A stretch of DNA of 30,517 nt from Apostichopus parvimensis (Eukaryota > Echinodermata > Holothuroidea > Aspidochirotida > Stichopodidae): positions 43,162 through 73,678 of the forward strand of contig KN888144.1 in the NCBI GenBank assembly GCA_000934455.1. Reading direction: 5' to 3'. The position numbers and the translations under genes are program-made. Under the pieces are notes generated by a model. The model did no database searches. It was not told the origin of the DNA and was given only the letters and a program-made list of their open reading frames with translations. Position 1 is the first letter of the stretch; each line of letters opens with the position of its first letter. This document shows, piece by piece, positions 1 to 10,260 of this stretch.

Positions 1-1571
1 TTGTTCATCCTGGCTATACCCTACAGCCTAGTGTGTCACATTCATATAAGATTATTCATGTAGGATAATCGAAACCACACTGCAGTTTTGCTCTCTGGTT
101 ACTCTGTTGAGTGAAGAGGGGAAACTTCAAGGTAGTCCTTGTATTGACAATATTATAAAAGGGTGGTCCAATCTGTTGGTTTGGAGATTGGTATAGTATC
201 CCATATCTTGAGGCATATTAATGCTTCTGCAAGGAGAGGTGTCTGTAGTTGCAAGATTGAAGTAAAGAATATAAAAGAAGTCACATTAAATGTTGTTGAG
301 CATCATAATAAATATGGCAGCTTCTGTATGCTTGGTATTCATGGTGATATACTGGACAAGGAATGTACATGATCTCTGAATATAATGACTAAAATCTTTC
401 TTGTCTTTATTGTCAGATACAGGTACTGTATTAAAACTTTCATGACATAAAACAGTAAATTATTAGCACACTTAAACTGCACTAATGGTTACCACAAGAA
501 TTGCAGGCCCACTGAGGTGTCTGGAAAGTGCAGTATGATATGACTCAGTGTTAGATTCCTCCTGGAGCAATGCATGCATATATACCCCGAAACCAATTAA
601 ATGGTAACAATTTACAGTTCCACACTTTATATGGTTACATAAAAACTCCTGTCTAAGGTCCAGTTTCTTTACCAGCTAGATCATATGAGTGTAGGATCAG
701 AGCCCACTTCAATTCCTTAATGGCTTTCAGTTGTATAGGATGGTGATTTTGGGTTATCTTACAACACAATGGTCTAGAGACAAGCTTCATTGCCCATCCT
801 CTACAGACAAATTTTGTGAAAGCAGAAGATCAAGAAGCACTTATTGGGAGTATTAGCAGAATATAGACCTGTACAGACTTGCTGTGCTATACAAGTCAGA
901 ATAAGTTAAACAAAAAACTCTTGTTTTTTTACTTGAAAGGGTTATGATATTATGGTACGGTATATGGTAGATGGTATGTAAGAATTAAGAATTATATCAT
1001 ATTTCAAACTAAATTTAAGGCTTGGTGCACACCATTACGTATGAATGGCATTTAACATTTGATTTTCTTATCCAAACTCTAACACTGCGATTAACTCACA
1101 AGTAGGTCCATTTATTCATTTATACTATCCTGAAGGTGACGTAGATATCATGCTTGTTGATGTCTCGCATTCAACTTTTCTTAAAAAATTTGAATGATCA
1201 TCAATTCATCATAGAATAACTGGGAAAAGAGAAATATCTGGCATATATCATAATTAGTTAGTATTGAACCTTTTGGCTTTCTGACTACACTTTTCCTGTG
1301 CCTGCATGTCTGGCCACTCGAGTTTCTTCCTTGAGCTTATCAAGCTCGGTGGATTGTCGTGATGCTGGAAATATCAGTAAGTGCTCATTAGCAAATGGAA
1401 TGTAGATTTTTAGTCACCACTATTAATGTGGACGAGGTACAAATCAAGAATATGCAAGCAGGAGATGGGAATCAGGGATGAGCCTGTAGCTGGCAATGGG
1501 GTGATTTATGGTCCCATCATCTTTGATGCCAAACATTGCACTTCTAAGATGAGTATTCACAGGAGATAGTT
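1..1571. other. AT-rich non-coding sequence, nothing recognised
   Basis: I see no exon with both good splice sites and family resemblance, and no clear repeat. A 54-nt serine-rich open segment before a gtaagt at 1377 was considered and rejected. Confidence 0.6.
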
Positions 1572-1857
1572 CAGTTGAGGTAAGGCATATAGTCATTCTT
1601 GACCAGTATATAGATGAAGAAGTTTGAGAAGTTGAATGACGATAAAAAAATCTCTATTCAAAGTAGAAATAAATTAATATCAAAGTTAAGCAAATTATTT
1701 TGTAATTGTAGTCAGTAGAGGTAAGGCATATAGTCATTCTTGACCAGTATATAGATGAAGAAGTTTGAGAAGTTGAACGACGATAAAAAAAATCTCTATT
1801 CAAAGTAGAAATAAATTAATATTGTTCAAAGTAAAGCAAATTATTTTGTAATTATAG
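1572..1857. repeat. Direct tandem duplication, period 141 bp, two units
   Basis: Unit 1 is about 1572-1712 and unit 2 about 1713-1857. They are nearly identical from 'aggtaaggcatatagtcatt' through 'tctctattcaaagtagaaa' to 'gcaaattattttgtaatt'. Differences are a few substitutions, one extra A in the A-run and a short insertion (ttgttc) in unit 2. The high identity implies a recent duplication. Each unit opens with GAGGTAAGG, a donor-like string on the + strand. Confidence 0.92.
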
Positions 1858-2029
1858 CCATGAATGGGAATGGGTTACTTTCAAATTCTGTTGGAAATTA
1901 AACAATTCAAAGCAATAAACAGTAGGCTACTAGGTTTCTGTTTTAAAGTAGCTTTGAGTTTGGTCAGAATTTTTTTTCTCCAAAGATTTAAGTATTTCTT
2001 ATAAGATATGATTGAACCAAACTAAGACT

Positions 2030-2276
2030 ATGTATGTATGTATGTATATGTGATCTTCCCGCAAGCAGGAACTCGCGAAAGAAGCCATGGAGGCTTATAG
2101 ACTCGCAAGCTGACCGAAGCCAATCTCTCGGCACACATCCATTTAACGTCCATGTCGGGAAGTTGTTATTGAACAACACCCTTGCAAGACGACACACATT
2201 GCTGTCGGCGGGAATCGAACCGGGGATCTCATGACTGGGAGATGCCGGCGTTAACCACTAGGCTATACACTCCGAC
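2030..2276 (-). mobile_element. tRNA-derived SINE with (ACAT)n tail
   Basis: Reading the - strand from 2276, the first ~73 nt (2276-2204) look like a tRNA. There is a GTCGGAG 5' arm opposite CGCCGAC (6 of 7 pairs), an A box near TAGCCTAGTGGTTAACGCC, an ATCTC/GAGAT anticodon-like stem and a B box GGTTCGATTCC. A ~155-nt unrelated body follows, containing GGACGTTAAATGG. The element ends in short tetranucleotide repeats (tatg on the + strand, 2030-2048). This head-body-simple-tail layout is the standard tRNA-SINE structure, transcribed by RNA polymerase III and moved by LINE machinery. A free tRNA gene is unlikely because the anticodon loop is eight nt and the sequence runs straight into the body. 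I cannot name the family. Confidence 0.85.
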
Positions 2277-4053
2277 TAAGCTTGTAGAGTTGCAGCAAAG
2301 GAATGTTGTTGAGTGAAGATCTATGAATTTTATTCATTCCTCAATCTTTTTGTGTGCTGGAAACATTTATAGTTTATGTAGCATAAAATACATGCAAAAG
2401 TAAATTTTCCATACTACTTTTATTGAAACTTTGCTAAACAACTATTGAGTTACTTATGGGATTTTACTGTGAACTAGTACTGAAAATTTGAAATTATTTA
2501 TCGATTTCAACTCAAAAAGCTGTTCTTAAGTGAAGTCTCTTATTCAGTTATAAGATTGCAGAGTGGTTTGGATACATTGAATTTATCGTAAATACAGCTT
2601 AATGTTTAGATAGTGCAGTTACACGTATGAACATGTTAAACATTTGCTACAGTATGCAAACACTTAACAGTTTGGTAAGAAATTTTGCCAGTCTGAGTAA
2701 CACTCAAACTAAGATTGCAATTGATCAAACTGAGCCGTCCACCTAGCTTTTTTTTTTCTCTCCAGAAAACAAAGTTTTATGAGGGAGTACTTTAATTTTG
2801 AATGTATAAGTGTCGGCACGACATTTCAATTGCTCAATTTTCACACTAGTATTAGTGCGAGAAAAATGCAAATTGAAAAAAATGCCAAGATGTTCAACTT
2901 TTTACTTGATGTAAAAGGAAAGTTGAACCATGCAAGCTAATGGCTTACATTGCCATGGGAAATTTAGTATGCAATATTGTAGAAAATTAATCAATGTCAA
3001 AACAACAAATGTGCTTTAATATCTTGTGGTAGTCCCAACTGAATTTGTGCTGGAGGGGCTGGGAGGTGGAGAATAACTGAACAGTGTGAGTGGAAATATT
3101 ATCTTGTGATTTTCTGACAAACTCTGTTACTATCAGATGGGTCATCACTTTATGTATCGATTTTGACCTCTCAAGTCCTTAAACCACTTGCAGATCTCTA
3201 AAGCCTGGAGGTTTTATATTTTTCTTTTAAGCTTTCTCTCTCAACTGCAGTACATTCCTTTAAAGATTCTATACATAGTATATTATATATACTACTGCCA
3301 GTGCATGTCTGTTTTTCAAAAGTACTACTACATTGTTGCAATCAGCTATTATACAGGCTACCCAAAGAGTGAACCGTGAATTGTGAGCATACCTCGGATG
3401 TTTTGTGTACCTGTCAAAGGCATCATCATCTCTCTAGCTCTCACTAAGTTAACAGTAGTAGACAACATATCATCATGTACAACATAACACAGTTTGATGA
3501 GCTTCTTCTAACCCTGAACAAAAATCACAGTCACAGATGGTGCATGTGAAACATGGCCATGAAGTACTACTGCCTTTCAAAACCCCGCAAGTAATTAGAT
3601 GATCATCACTGCCAGACAGGAATTTGCTCTCTAGAAAGTAATTTTTTGTTCACTTCTTATCACTTTTTCCTCCATCGCCACCGATTATGAAATTTTTAAA
3701 TTACTGTTGATAGCTGGAAACACATCATCCTTCAATGTGCATATTGGTGTAATTAATAATTTGTCTTTCAAGGTTATTTTAACTAGACACTGTAGGGAGA
3801 GTGGAGACAAGCAATAACAACAATACTGAGTGAAATATTTTGCTAGCTAGATAATAGTAGCGGTATGCCTTTATCGTATGACCTGTGTCTTCATCTCATC
3901 ACATTGTTATGTCATGAATATGCTTGAAGCAAGTACATACAGTAATATCATGAATGTGTCATTATATGATTTGCTCAAATCTGAAGCATTAATGCAGCAT
4001 AAATTGCGCATTGGCTGTAAAAATATTCATTCACTAAGTAGACAAACACAGTG
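2277..4053. other. AT-rich non-coding sequence, nothing recognised
   Basis: I found no exon or repeat structure that I can support. Short open frames at 3188-3379 and 3878-4078 have no start context, splice sites or family likeness. Confidence 0.6.
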
Positions 4054-4137
4054 TTCAAATGGGATAACGTGTTCATGATCAGATCACGGTCTGATGCCGA
4101 GCGTGTTAACAGGTCACGGGCCAAAAACCCATTTGAA
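4054..4137. repeat. Short inverted repeat, 10-bp perfect arms
   Basis: TTCAAATGGG (4054-4063) and CCCATTTGAA (4128-4137) are perfect complements around a 64-nt loop. The loop and its right flank repeat the string CATGATCAGA(A)TCAC (near 4074 and 4142). It may be a tiny foldback remnant or chance structure. Confidence 0.5.
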
Positions 4138-4243
4138 AGCATTCATGATCAGAATCACAAGCCTGTGATCATGGTTACTAGTCGGAAGAATCAGATCACC
4201 CATTAGTGAGTACAAGCTTTCTGTTATATTTGGTGGCAGTCAA

Positions 4244-4259
4244 AGGTCAGATGAGGTCA
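4244..4259 (+). promoter_or_regulatory. DR4-type nuclear-receptor half-site pair (sequence match only)
   Basis: AGGTCA-gatg-AGGTCA is a perfect direct repeat spaced by four bases, the form bound by thyroid/LXR-type RXR partners in animals. There is no evidence of use. GGTCA strings are frequent in the ragged tandem repeats of this window, so it may be repeat-derived. Confidence 0.25.
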
Positions 4260-4447
4260 ATGTCATTGGTCAAAAGCTAAAAACCTATACATTAGATTGG
4301 TAGGTATAGATGCCTCTTGTATTCTTGGTTTTCAACATTTAATGTTTCAATGAAACTAACTCACTACATATGGCTTTTAGCAAACCTACAGAATGGGTAT
4401 CAGTCTAGAGGGATCCCTCAGTGAGTTCTCAGTTGTTAATGTCTCTC

Positions 4448-4512
4448 ACTACTCTTACCTGTCTGCAATAGAGATATATGCACTCCAAACTACCTAGATA
4501 CACATAACAACA
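4448..4512 (+). repeat. Very diverged copy of the 'cttacctgtc' family (core only)
   Basis: It contains ctcttacctgtct, then gcactccaaactacctaga, in the same order as the family (cttacctgtc ... agcactc ... tacc.tgcctaga). Identity is low outside these blocks. Confidence 0.35.
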
Positions 4513-4766
4513 AGCAGTAACTGGTTTACAGTTTTTCTTCCAAATCTAACATCCAGAAACGTTCATTGCATTTCCAGAAAGATTTATTACATTTTCAGAA
4601 AAGATGTAGTTGCTGGTAACGTAGAAGAGGGTTTCTATAAATGTGTTACCACTTTTTAAAGGTCAGCTAGACAAGCATTAATTAACTTTAGTTCAGTCTG
4701 ACTTATGACGACTTCAATCAGGAAATAAAACTGCAGACATGAAATGGAGTATTTCAGGGAATACTG

Positions 4767-4802
4767 TAGTGTTCAAATCTTGTGTAGTGTTCAAATCTTG
4801 TG
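4767..4802. repeat. Perfect 18-bp tandem duplication
   Basis: TAGTGTTCAAATCTTGTG occurs twice head to tail (4767-4784 and 4785-4802). The copies are identical, so the event is recent or the unit is slipping. Confidence 0.9.
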
Positions 4803-4912
4803 AAGCATGTTTGAAGTCTCTGAATTTTTCTAATTTTACTGTGGATAGAACTGCTATATTGTCGCATATTGTATAGCATTTTGCGATGAGATACTGGATA
4901 AATTATTCCCTG

Positions 4913-5005
4913 TATTTACTTAATTCCTCTCTTACCTGTCTCTAATACATCAGCACTCCAATATACCTAGCCTACAAACTGGTGACATTCTTACACTGTA
5001 GGCCT
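4913..5005 (+). repeat. Diverged copy of the 'cttacctgtc' family
   Basis: Blocks in family order are tatttacttaattcctctc, ttacctgtctc, cagcactcc, tacctagcctac and ctggtgacattcttacactg. These align with the better copies at 7915, 17585 and 24783. Confidence 0.6.
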
Positions 5006-5283
5006 ACCTCCAATTACTCTCTAAGAGGATAATGGTACTAACATGTTTTTGCCCCAGGTCAGTGACTTTTCATCCACTTTCGCTTCTGGCAGTAGAACTT
5101 AGGGCAATGATGAAGGACATTTAACTCAACCTTTGGCCTTCATCTCTCAATATGCCGGAAAAATTGAGATTGCTACATTTATGTAACATAACCATGACTT
5201 TGCACTTTCTGTGACTATCCCATGAAAGCCTGTGTCAAGTTCTTTTTAAGGAGCTTCACAAATCTGATGAGAGCTACTCTCCT

Positions 5284-6293
5284 TTAAAGCAGCAATTTGC
5301 GTTGATTTTCGAGATTTTCCAATACTAGGATACTATACCAATGACGTAAACTAAGCTAACTGTAAAGTTTCAACTCAAACTATTCCCGAAAAGTGCAAAA
5401 AATATGACATTTTCTGATTTTCGTATTTTGAATCTTTGACTTCGATAGACTCCTCCCACTTATAGGAACCTTGTGAATATGTATAACGGACAAGGTAAAC
5501 AGTAAACAAAAATCAGCTGTAGAGATGTACGTACTGCGTGAAGGGACAGTTACGCCATATCTCATTGCATAAGATGCCCTACAAACCCAAAGAAAATTCG
5601 TCACTCCGCGAAAATAAAGCAGCAAGGATACATAAGAGAGAAAGTCATGGAACCAGGAAGAACTCGATCGGTACGTAACATTCGCGAGAACGATATTGTA
5701 TCACTCTACTCGGTGTTTCATAGGCTAGTTACTGTAGTACAATCAGACTTATTAGTGTGTGACTTACACTGGTTAGGCCTGAATAACGTTATGTACACGC
5801 TGTGCATTGTGCACTAAAAGCAATGTAGCTATGAGTGTAGCGCAATGGGGGCCGTTAGTTTCCGGACCCGTTAGTTTCCTCTCTTGAAAAACGACACTAA
5901 ATACTTTGCTACTACAGTACAGTAGGCTTACGTGTGTGTACACTTTACTCACTGTAATACCGCTTACCGACGCTGAGGGATTACCATGCCAATGAATGAG
6001 TCTATTTTTAGCGCCAAGTCATACATAAACATCTCTTCACTGATTGGTTGAATTTGAATAGGCGGTTTTGTAGAGCTGCATGTGATAAATACTAAATGAT
6101 TCGATGTGTCATGGAGACACTCATCTCAGAATCATGTAAAAGCCTTTTAAATTACTTGCTAATTAACGTTCGCTATGGGGAAAAAGTATGAGAAAGTCTT
6201 AGTTTTGTCTTTTGTGATTGTATTATGATAAAAACTTGATAGACACGGAAAAATTGAGGAAAAACGGCGACTCAACGCAAAATGCTGCTTTAA
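5284..6293. mobile_element. 1.0-kb non-autonomous element with TIRs, flanked by TTAA
   Basis: The left end TTAAAGCAGCAATTTGCGTT and right end (reverse complement) TTAAAGCAGCATTTTGCGTT differ by one base in 20, followed by looser similarity inwards. Both ends begin with TTAA, which would be a piggyBac-style target duplication; alternatively TTAA is just part of the inverted repeat. The ~1010-bp interior has no transposase-like frame, so the element is a MITE. The right ~120 bp (reverse complement) align with the left flank of the N gap at 14685-14807, proving a family with at least two copies here. The interior includes a CpG-rich stretch around 5640-5700 and the pair ccgttagtttccggacccgttagtttcc near 5850. 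Confidence 0.85.
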
Positions 6294-6641
6294 GTTTTTT
6301 GTTAACTGGCTCTTCTGAGCTGTTGTAACATTACCACAGAGGTGATTCTCATATTCCGAGAGTGATTCACTTAAACATGTAACCTGAGGTATGCTGCTGC
6401 TAAAGGCTATGAGAGTAACAGACAAGAAGATGCCTGACAGGAAGCTGTACATTGCCATATACTGTAAGTTTTGCTTTAGTCTAGTAGTTCTGTCCAGATT
6501 GTATAGAACTTTTATGATCTTTTCATGCGTTGTGTCTAGGTATGGATCCCAAGCTTTACACATGTTTTGAAACATTTTGTAAGACTGTTTGATTTGTTGG
6601 AATTCTTTCAATGATGTAAAGATGGGGTGTAGTAATATCAT
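6294..6641 (-). CDS. Unidentified - strand open frame with a membrane-type segment, possible exon or pseudogene
   Basis: The frame starts at ATG 6641 and runs 116 codons before entering the TTAA element at 6293; it stays open about 45 codons inside the element. The part outside the element looks protein-like: a polar, charged first half (KEFQQIKQSYKMFQNMCKAW, then NLDRTTRLKQNLQY), a hydrophobic helix MAMYSFLSGIFLSVTLIAF, then a region with two cysteines and an N-glycosylation motif (NVT), as in a membrane protein loop. A possible donor (GTG|gtaatg) would end an exon at 6335. No strong acceptor is seen upstream. I do not recognise the family. It is on the strand opposite the RhoGEF. It may be a lone exon, a dead gene piece cut by the element, or a chance frame. 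Confidence 0.3.
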
Positions 6642-6984
6642 CAGATTGATAATCAGATAGTAAAATATATATCAAATAGCTGTAATTTTTGAACTGGAAG
6701 GTGGTTTATCCAAACCTCAAAGACGACAATTTTAAGCAAAATGGTTAGTAAATTTAACATGTAAATGGGTCTCATAATAACAATGTCTTTATACCATGAA
6801 CTCACTGTATTTCAAAAATCATATAGAAGACCCTGCAAGGCCAAACAGATTCGAAACAGTGAAAATATGTTGTAACACAGACCATTATGGTTGTTCAGAA
6901 TGGTACATTCAAAGGAAACAGTTAGTGGGTGGGTGGCCGGTAGTGACAAAGAAGTGGTTCGGTAGGACCACAGTGGTACCAATA

Positions 6985-7095
6985 CATGCACTTCTCTCCA
7001 ATCTTACCTGTCTCCCACTCCACATCTGCACTTTCCCAACTACACTCTGGAACATTTCAGCACTGCACCCTTGCTCCCTGGGTACTGCCCACTTA
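6985..7095 (+). repeat. Diverged copy of the 'cttacctgtc' family
   Basis: The copy reads cacttctctccaatcttacctgtctccc, followed by gcactttcccaactac and ctggaacatttcagcactg. The order matches the family core, but similarity is weak after the first 30 nt. Confidence 0.45.
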
Positions 7096-7109
7096 CACCT
7101 CCTTTAGAA

Positions 7110-7910
7110 TTTACCACTTACTGTACATGTAGGAAGAAACTACACGTTTTTGTTAGCGACTTTTTACGTGACAAATTTCACCTGTTTCTTACGAGTTTTG
7201 GAACTTGCACGTTGGGTAGATCTAGATATTAGAAAATAAATGTGTTAGTGGAGAAAGCAGGTAAGTATCATCATGTGTAAATACTCAAATCAACAACTTT
7301 GTGAGTATTTAGAGCTTGTCGTATAAACCATTGAGCCTGTCACTGAACCTCCTTCAGTCGTAAGATACAATACTTGTAAAGTAAACTCTTTACTCCTGTA
7401 CAGAAGTGTGACCTTGTACTACTCTCCTTGGTAATCTGCTAGAATATGAAACAGCAAAACCATTTACTGTAGAATAAAATATAAAGGATTACAGCTTGTC
7501 AAACACTGTTCACAAATCATGCATTAATATCCAGGTTGTTTATTGCTTGATGCAGTGACTTTCAATTGCCATATATGCGGTTTAATTAGTTTGTTTACTT
7601 CAGCTAATAGCATAAAAGCAGCCTGGTGTTTGTTAGTTTAGATCTAAATAGTCCCTATGTGACAATACAAGTTCATAGAATTTACTTCCCTGCATGGTCT
7701 TTCTCTGTCTCCTATCAACAAAACTCACTTTCCTTTCTATACCTGGTATAATATTTAATTAAATATGTTCTGTTTTCATTAGCCATGATTAAATGGCACT
7801 TCTAATGTATTAAACCAGCGTATACTGTAGAGTAGGGGAATAATTTATCTGATATCGCATAGCACATTGGTGACATTCCTGTACAATTGCAAAGATGTTT
7901 TGTAGAAGTT
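7110..7910. other. AT-rich non-coding sequence, nothing recognised
   Basis: I could support no exon, RNA gene or repeat boundary in this interval. Confidence 0.6.
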
Positions 7911-7912
7911 CT

Positions 7913-8540
7913 TGTATATACTTCGCTCCTCGCTTACCTGTCTTCTCACAACCTCAGCACCCGTTCTACCGTGCCTAGAATATCCTGGTAACCTTTATTA
8001 CACTGTGTGCCCTCTATGACCGGTCCCTCCGGTCATTGCCCTTCTCATTCTACCATTCAAAGTGTCTTAGATATACATGTGTATTTTCGAGTGGATTTCT
8101 CTTCCTTCAGAATTCATCCTTTTTTGGTAACTAAGGGTTTGGAAATTTTCTTCCTTGGACTATTAAGGAGTTTACAGTCTTTCAACAGCCTGATAAGTAT
8201 CCTTTTCTTGTTTGAGTGAGGTTTTTGGGGACTGTTTTTGTTTAGAGTGACTTACGCTCTAGGTTTCCTCCGCGAGCGTTACGGGATAGCAGTTCCGCGA
8301 ACTGCTTCGTTAGATTCCCGCCTTTTTTTTAGCACACACGCTATCGGGGGTATCGTTTTTTCATGTTCTTGTTTACATCTTGTTTTCATATGTTGACATG
8401 CTTTTATAATTGTTTTCCGTCTTTACCCTCTCTCTGTCGCTCTCTCGTTTCAACTTGTGGGTTGGTTTCGTTACGCCATTTTCGTAGCGTATACACAGGC
8501 AGTAAAGTGTTCTATCAGAGACAAAATTCAGCGCCTACAA
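7913..8540 (+). repeat. Long copy of the 'cttacctgtc' family
   Basis: The core (7913-8075) has all family blocks: cttcgctcctcgcttacctg, cacaacctcagcaccc, gttctaccgtgcctagaat, ggtaacctttattacactg, gccctctatgacc, a GACCGG/CCGGTC hairpin (8018-8034), then ttctcattctaccattcaaa. Similarity to the 24783 copy continues patchily to about 8500, for instance the 'cgggatagcagttc...gattcccgcc' region against 25070-25160. The continuation is GC-richer than the surroundings and has an imperfect palindrome near 8286 (gcagttccgcgaactgc). The open frame at 8007-8219 is a by-product of this repeat. Confidence 0.8.
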
Positions 8541-8564
8541 ACCTGCCACACAAAATTTGAACAC

Positions 8565-9440
8565 TAAAGTAATCCCAGAGAGTATCAAGTTTTTATTCCC
8601 AAAAGAAGCCTTTGGAGTTGGTTTTAATCTATTTTAATCCTCCATAATTTACAAAAATCTCAACATTGTGGGCCATTAGCTTGATTAATGAAGCTTCTTT
8701 GCAAACAATAAAGTATGAGTCATATGTATTGAACAATTTGATTCATACATGTGGTTTAATATACAACAGTATACTTGAAAAAGTATACTTGTGGTGAGAT
8801 GTTGAGGACCACAATGCAATGAATTGTGCATGATGTGATGAAAAAGATGTACAAAATTGTCTTAGTTTGATCGAGAAATACTCAACAGATTTGGTAAAAC
8901 GGCCCATCAGATGTAGAGAGATGCTTTTAAAACTCTCTAAAGCTGCAACTCTGCATACATAACAAAACAAAGTGACTTTGGCGGTTCCCTGTATGCATAC
9001 TGCTTAAGTATTCTCCCCTGCTGGTAGAAAAATCTCTTCACCTGTAAATTGAATGACCACAAATATGGATGAACTTTACCACAACTTGATAGACAGTTTG
9101 TAATTTAGAGAGGCATTGTCAGTTTTGTTGCATGAAATGTTCACTCCTGATCCTGTCTTCGGGTAATTTCTTTTCAATCCCTTTTCTAGATCTTCTTTCA
9201 TGAGTGTAGTTTATTTATTCCATCTACCTATCTTCTTTGAACTACTTTCATCATCTATAATATCTCAATTAAAGAGCTGCACTTTGTGTTGCATGTTAAT
9301 ACAAGCAGGTGGTACATTAATGCAGATGCCGATACACAGGATTACCTTAAACACAGCCTGGTACCTTTTCCCACCCAAGTTGAAGTAGGGAATAGTGATT
9401 AAACATAAAGTTTCCTGTTGAAACAAAGCAATAGCTTTAA
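8565..9440. other. AT-rich non-coding sequence, nothing recognised
   Basis: No splice-supported exon is seen. The short frames at 8743-8970 (-) and 9200-9388 (+) have no recognisable content. Confidence 0.6.
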
Positions 9441-9442
9441 TA

Positions 9443-9575
9443 TTTATTTTGTTCCTTGCTTACCTGTCTCCTCACAACCTCAGCACTCTGGCTTTACCGT
9501 ATCTAGAGTGAACTGATAATCTTTTAGCACTGTACGCCCTCTATACATGACCAGTCTGCCCCCCCCCCCAGTTAA
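9443..9575 (+). repeat. Copy of the 'cttacctgtc' family ending in a C-run
   Basis: The blocks are ttccttgcttacctgtctcc, tcacaacctcagcactc, ctttaccgtatctagagtg, taatcttttagcactgtacg and ccctctatacatgacc. The copy then breaks off in an 11-C run (9559-9569), at the site where other copies have the hairpin. Confidence 0.78.
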
Positions 9576-9779
9576 GTTCTCAGCATTCTTCTTTTTTTTA
9601 AATTTGCTAGCAATGTAGACAGTAATTCTTGTCTGTGAATTGAACATTTTCTTATATTAGAACATATCGCACCAGCATAGTATAGCACATGTTTACAAAG
9701 TGTTTTCTATAAAGGTCTTTTTAGACTTGCCTTTATAGGCAGACTGTAACCATCATTGGTGTGTGGGCACCCATGTTCC

Positions 9780-10260
9780 TGCGTGTGATATGACCCGAGC
9801 CTTTAAACATGATGCCAGGTAGATCCATCAAAGTGAGTGCAAAAACCTTCTTATTTTTGTGGAGGTCAAAGGTCACGTGAGATTATGAGAAATCAAATAC
9901 TGGAAACATTTGTAAACTCAAGGAAATTGTTAACTTGGTTTGTAGATGTTTCAAGGGAAGTACAAGAATCCAATTTTTTTGTAGAGGTCAAAGTTCATTT
10001 GAGGTCAGTGGGAGTCTGAAAATGTTATAAAAGAGATATATAACTGTAAAATTCTTACTTGTGGATGAAGTTCGTTCATATGTGGATCCATTTTAATGAG
10101 AACAATAATCCTATCATTTCTTTGGAGGTCACCAAAGGTGGACATCTGAAAACCTTGTAATCATGATAACTCTAAACTAAAGCTTCATGGATGAGCTTCA
10201 TATGTAGTACATAGATTAACTACTGTAGTGAGTACAAAAAGCCCCTTTTTTTCTTCTTAA
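9780..10260 (+). repeat. Ragged tandem array with GGTCA-rich units, period about 120-140 bp
   Basis: Four related units start near 9833, 9955, 10097 and 10219. Each has 'gtgagtacaaaaa' or a variant, then a T-rich stretch, then 'g(g/t)aggtcaaaggtca' or a decayed form. The units are well diverged. The open frame at 9837-10019 lies wholly in this array and is unlikely to be a gene. Confidence 0.65.
9863..9875 (+). promoter_or_regulatory. Perfect DR1 nuclear-receptor site (sequence match only)
   Basis: AGGTCA-a-AGGTCA is the textbook DR1 bound by HNF4, RXR or PPAR-type receptors. It lies in the tandem array, and the next unit has a close variant, AGGTCA-a-AGTTCA (9985-9997). Occupancy cannot be judged from sequence. 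Confidence 0.3.

Noticed and set aside
1323-1376. 54-nt serine-rich open segment (SSLSLSSSVDCRDAGNIS) ending at gtaagt
   Set aside because: The only acceptor (cactcgag) lacks a pyrimidine tract directly before it, and no neighbouring exon of matching phase or similarity was found.
2204-2276. A functional tRNA gene on the - strand
   Set aside because: The anticodon loop is eight nt, one acceptor pair is broken, and the sequence runs directly into a SINE body and simple-repeat tail.
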